Shown here piece by piece: positions 63,183-64,000 of a stretch of 64,000 bases of DNA. Below the pieces are notes generated by a model that worked only from the letters and a program-made list of their open reading frames with translations, had not been told where the DNA came from and made no database searches. This DNA is from Syngnathus acus (lineage: Eukaryota; Chordata; Actinopteri; Syngnathiformes; Syngnathidae), in assembly GCF_901709675.1 (NCBI RefSeq), contig NC_051104.1:6307501-6371500 (forward strand). The letters run 5' to 3'. Every line of letters starts with the position of its first letter. Positions within the stretch are counted from its first letter, which is position 1. The position numbers and the translations under genes were made by a program.

Positions 63183-64000
63183 CTGCAAGGAGAGGAAGGA
63201 AACAAAACCAAACCTTTTGCTTCATTATTCTTCAATGGACACCATGTGACCATATGCGCTGCTTCTTTTTGCTCTGGATGATGATAATGATGATGCTTTG
63301 AGAATTATTATTCAAATGTGAGCTCGTGCAAAAACTCAAAAGGAGGCCTATTCTTAATTGAACCTATTTAGAAAGACAGGCACGATATGCCTGAGGAAAA
63401 ATAGTGTTCATTCTGTTCAATTTTTTCTTTCTTTTTGTCACATGATGTGGACCGTCTGTATTAATATCCGCCCCCGTCTGCAAATGAACAGAGCAAATTA
63501 TGCTCCTGACTCTAATTGCATGACAGAGGAACGCTCCTGACACCTTCATGCCTTGATGAAATTAGACTTGGACATGTTTGTGCTGAGCCAAATTATCTTT
63601 TGCCTAACAAAGCCCCTTGGGTAGTCACTCTTTTTGTTTATAAAACACGTCTTATGTAATTATGTGCAATTTTTCCAGGTCATCGCTGCAGATGAATGGA
63701 GCAAGGTAACAATTTATAGAAAAGGTTTATGAGATTAAACTACCTGGAAAGGTCTAGTTGTACTTTCTGGACCGAGATTTGACACCTCAGGTATAACTTC
63801 TTCGCTATCACCGACACTTGAACTACAACTAAAAAGTGGGAGATCTCCAAGACACAGTGCGAGTGTTCCCCGACGGCCCCGAGGTGTATGAATATATTAT
63901 GAGAAAGCAGAGGTTTGACTCCGACATAGAACAAAGTGACACAGTGAGACGCCAGAAGAGCACATGAAAAGAAATGCAGGCAACACTTGTCAATCTGTTA
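63183..64000. other. Right edge, presumed sema5a intron
   Basis: No coding exon is seen up to the window edge. A short TGATGATGATAATGATGATG-like repeat occurs near 63277-63297. If the gene assignment is right, this is intronic sequence of sema5a. Confidence 0.35.

Overview
This is a eukaryotic nuclear window, almost certainly from a teleost fish. Every gene is split by short GT-AG introns, spacing is compact, and the proteins match vertebrate families residue for residue over long stretches. Species cannot be read from the sequence. Exon borders were placed by hand from splice consensus, reading phase and remembered family proteins. No database search was possible. All complete genes close in frame at the usual family length.

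Layout from left to right: the 3' end of pcyt1b (+, 79-574); pdk3 (-, 2834-7994, 11 exons, 406 aa); slc51a, the organic solute transporter alpha subunit (-, 9528-13365, 8 exons, 327 aa); a DHHC palmitoyltransferase best called zdhhc20 (-, 16380-19214, 12 exons, 363 aa); marchf6, an ER membrane E3 ligase (-, 20145-27306, 25 exons, 914 aa); cmbl (+, 28156-29401, 5 exons, 245 aa); cct5 (-, 29643-32384, 11 exons, 541 aa); mtrr (+, 33145-47384, 14 exons, 702 aa); then a roughly 14 kb gene-poor stretch; and the 3' end of sema5a (-, last exon 61255-61374), which continues past the right edge. An unlisted candidate second terminal exon lies at 63078-63182.

The window joins two blocks that are separate in human. 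pcyt1b-pdk3 matches human Xp22, while marchf6-cmbl-cct5-mtrr-sema5a matches human 5p15 with the same mtrr-to-sema5a convergence. slc51a and a zdhhc gene sit between them; in human, SLC51A lies beside PCYT1A and ZDHHC19 on 3q29, so the left half may keep an old PCYT1-SLC51A-ZDHHC linkage. The genes are not one pathway: they cover phosphatidylcholine synthesis, mitochondrial fuel choice, bile acid and steroid transport, protein palmitoylation, ER protein degradation, ester hydrolysis, cytosolic protein folding, cobalamin reactivation and axon guidance.

Two head-to-head pairs (marchf6/cmbl and cct5/mtrr) share short promoter regions. Mobile elements are sparse: two hAT-like MITEs and one short Tc1-like remnant. 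The least explained parts are the mtrr-sema5a interval and the mtrr introns, where several exon-like modules occur on the minus strand.
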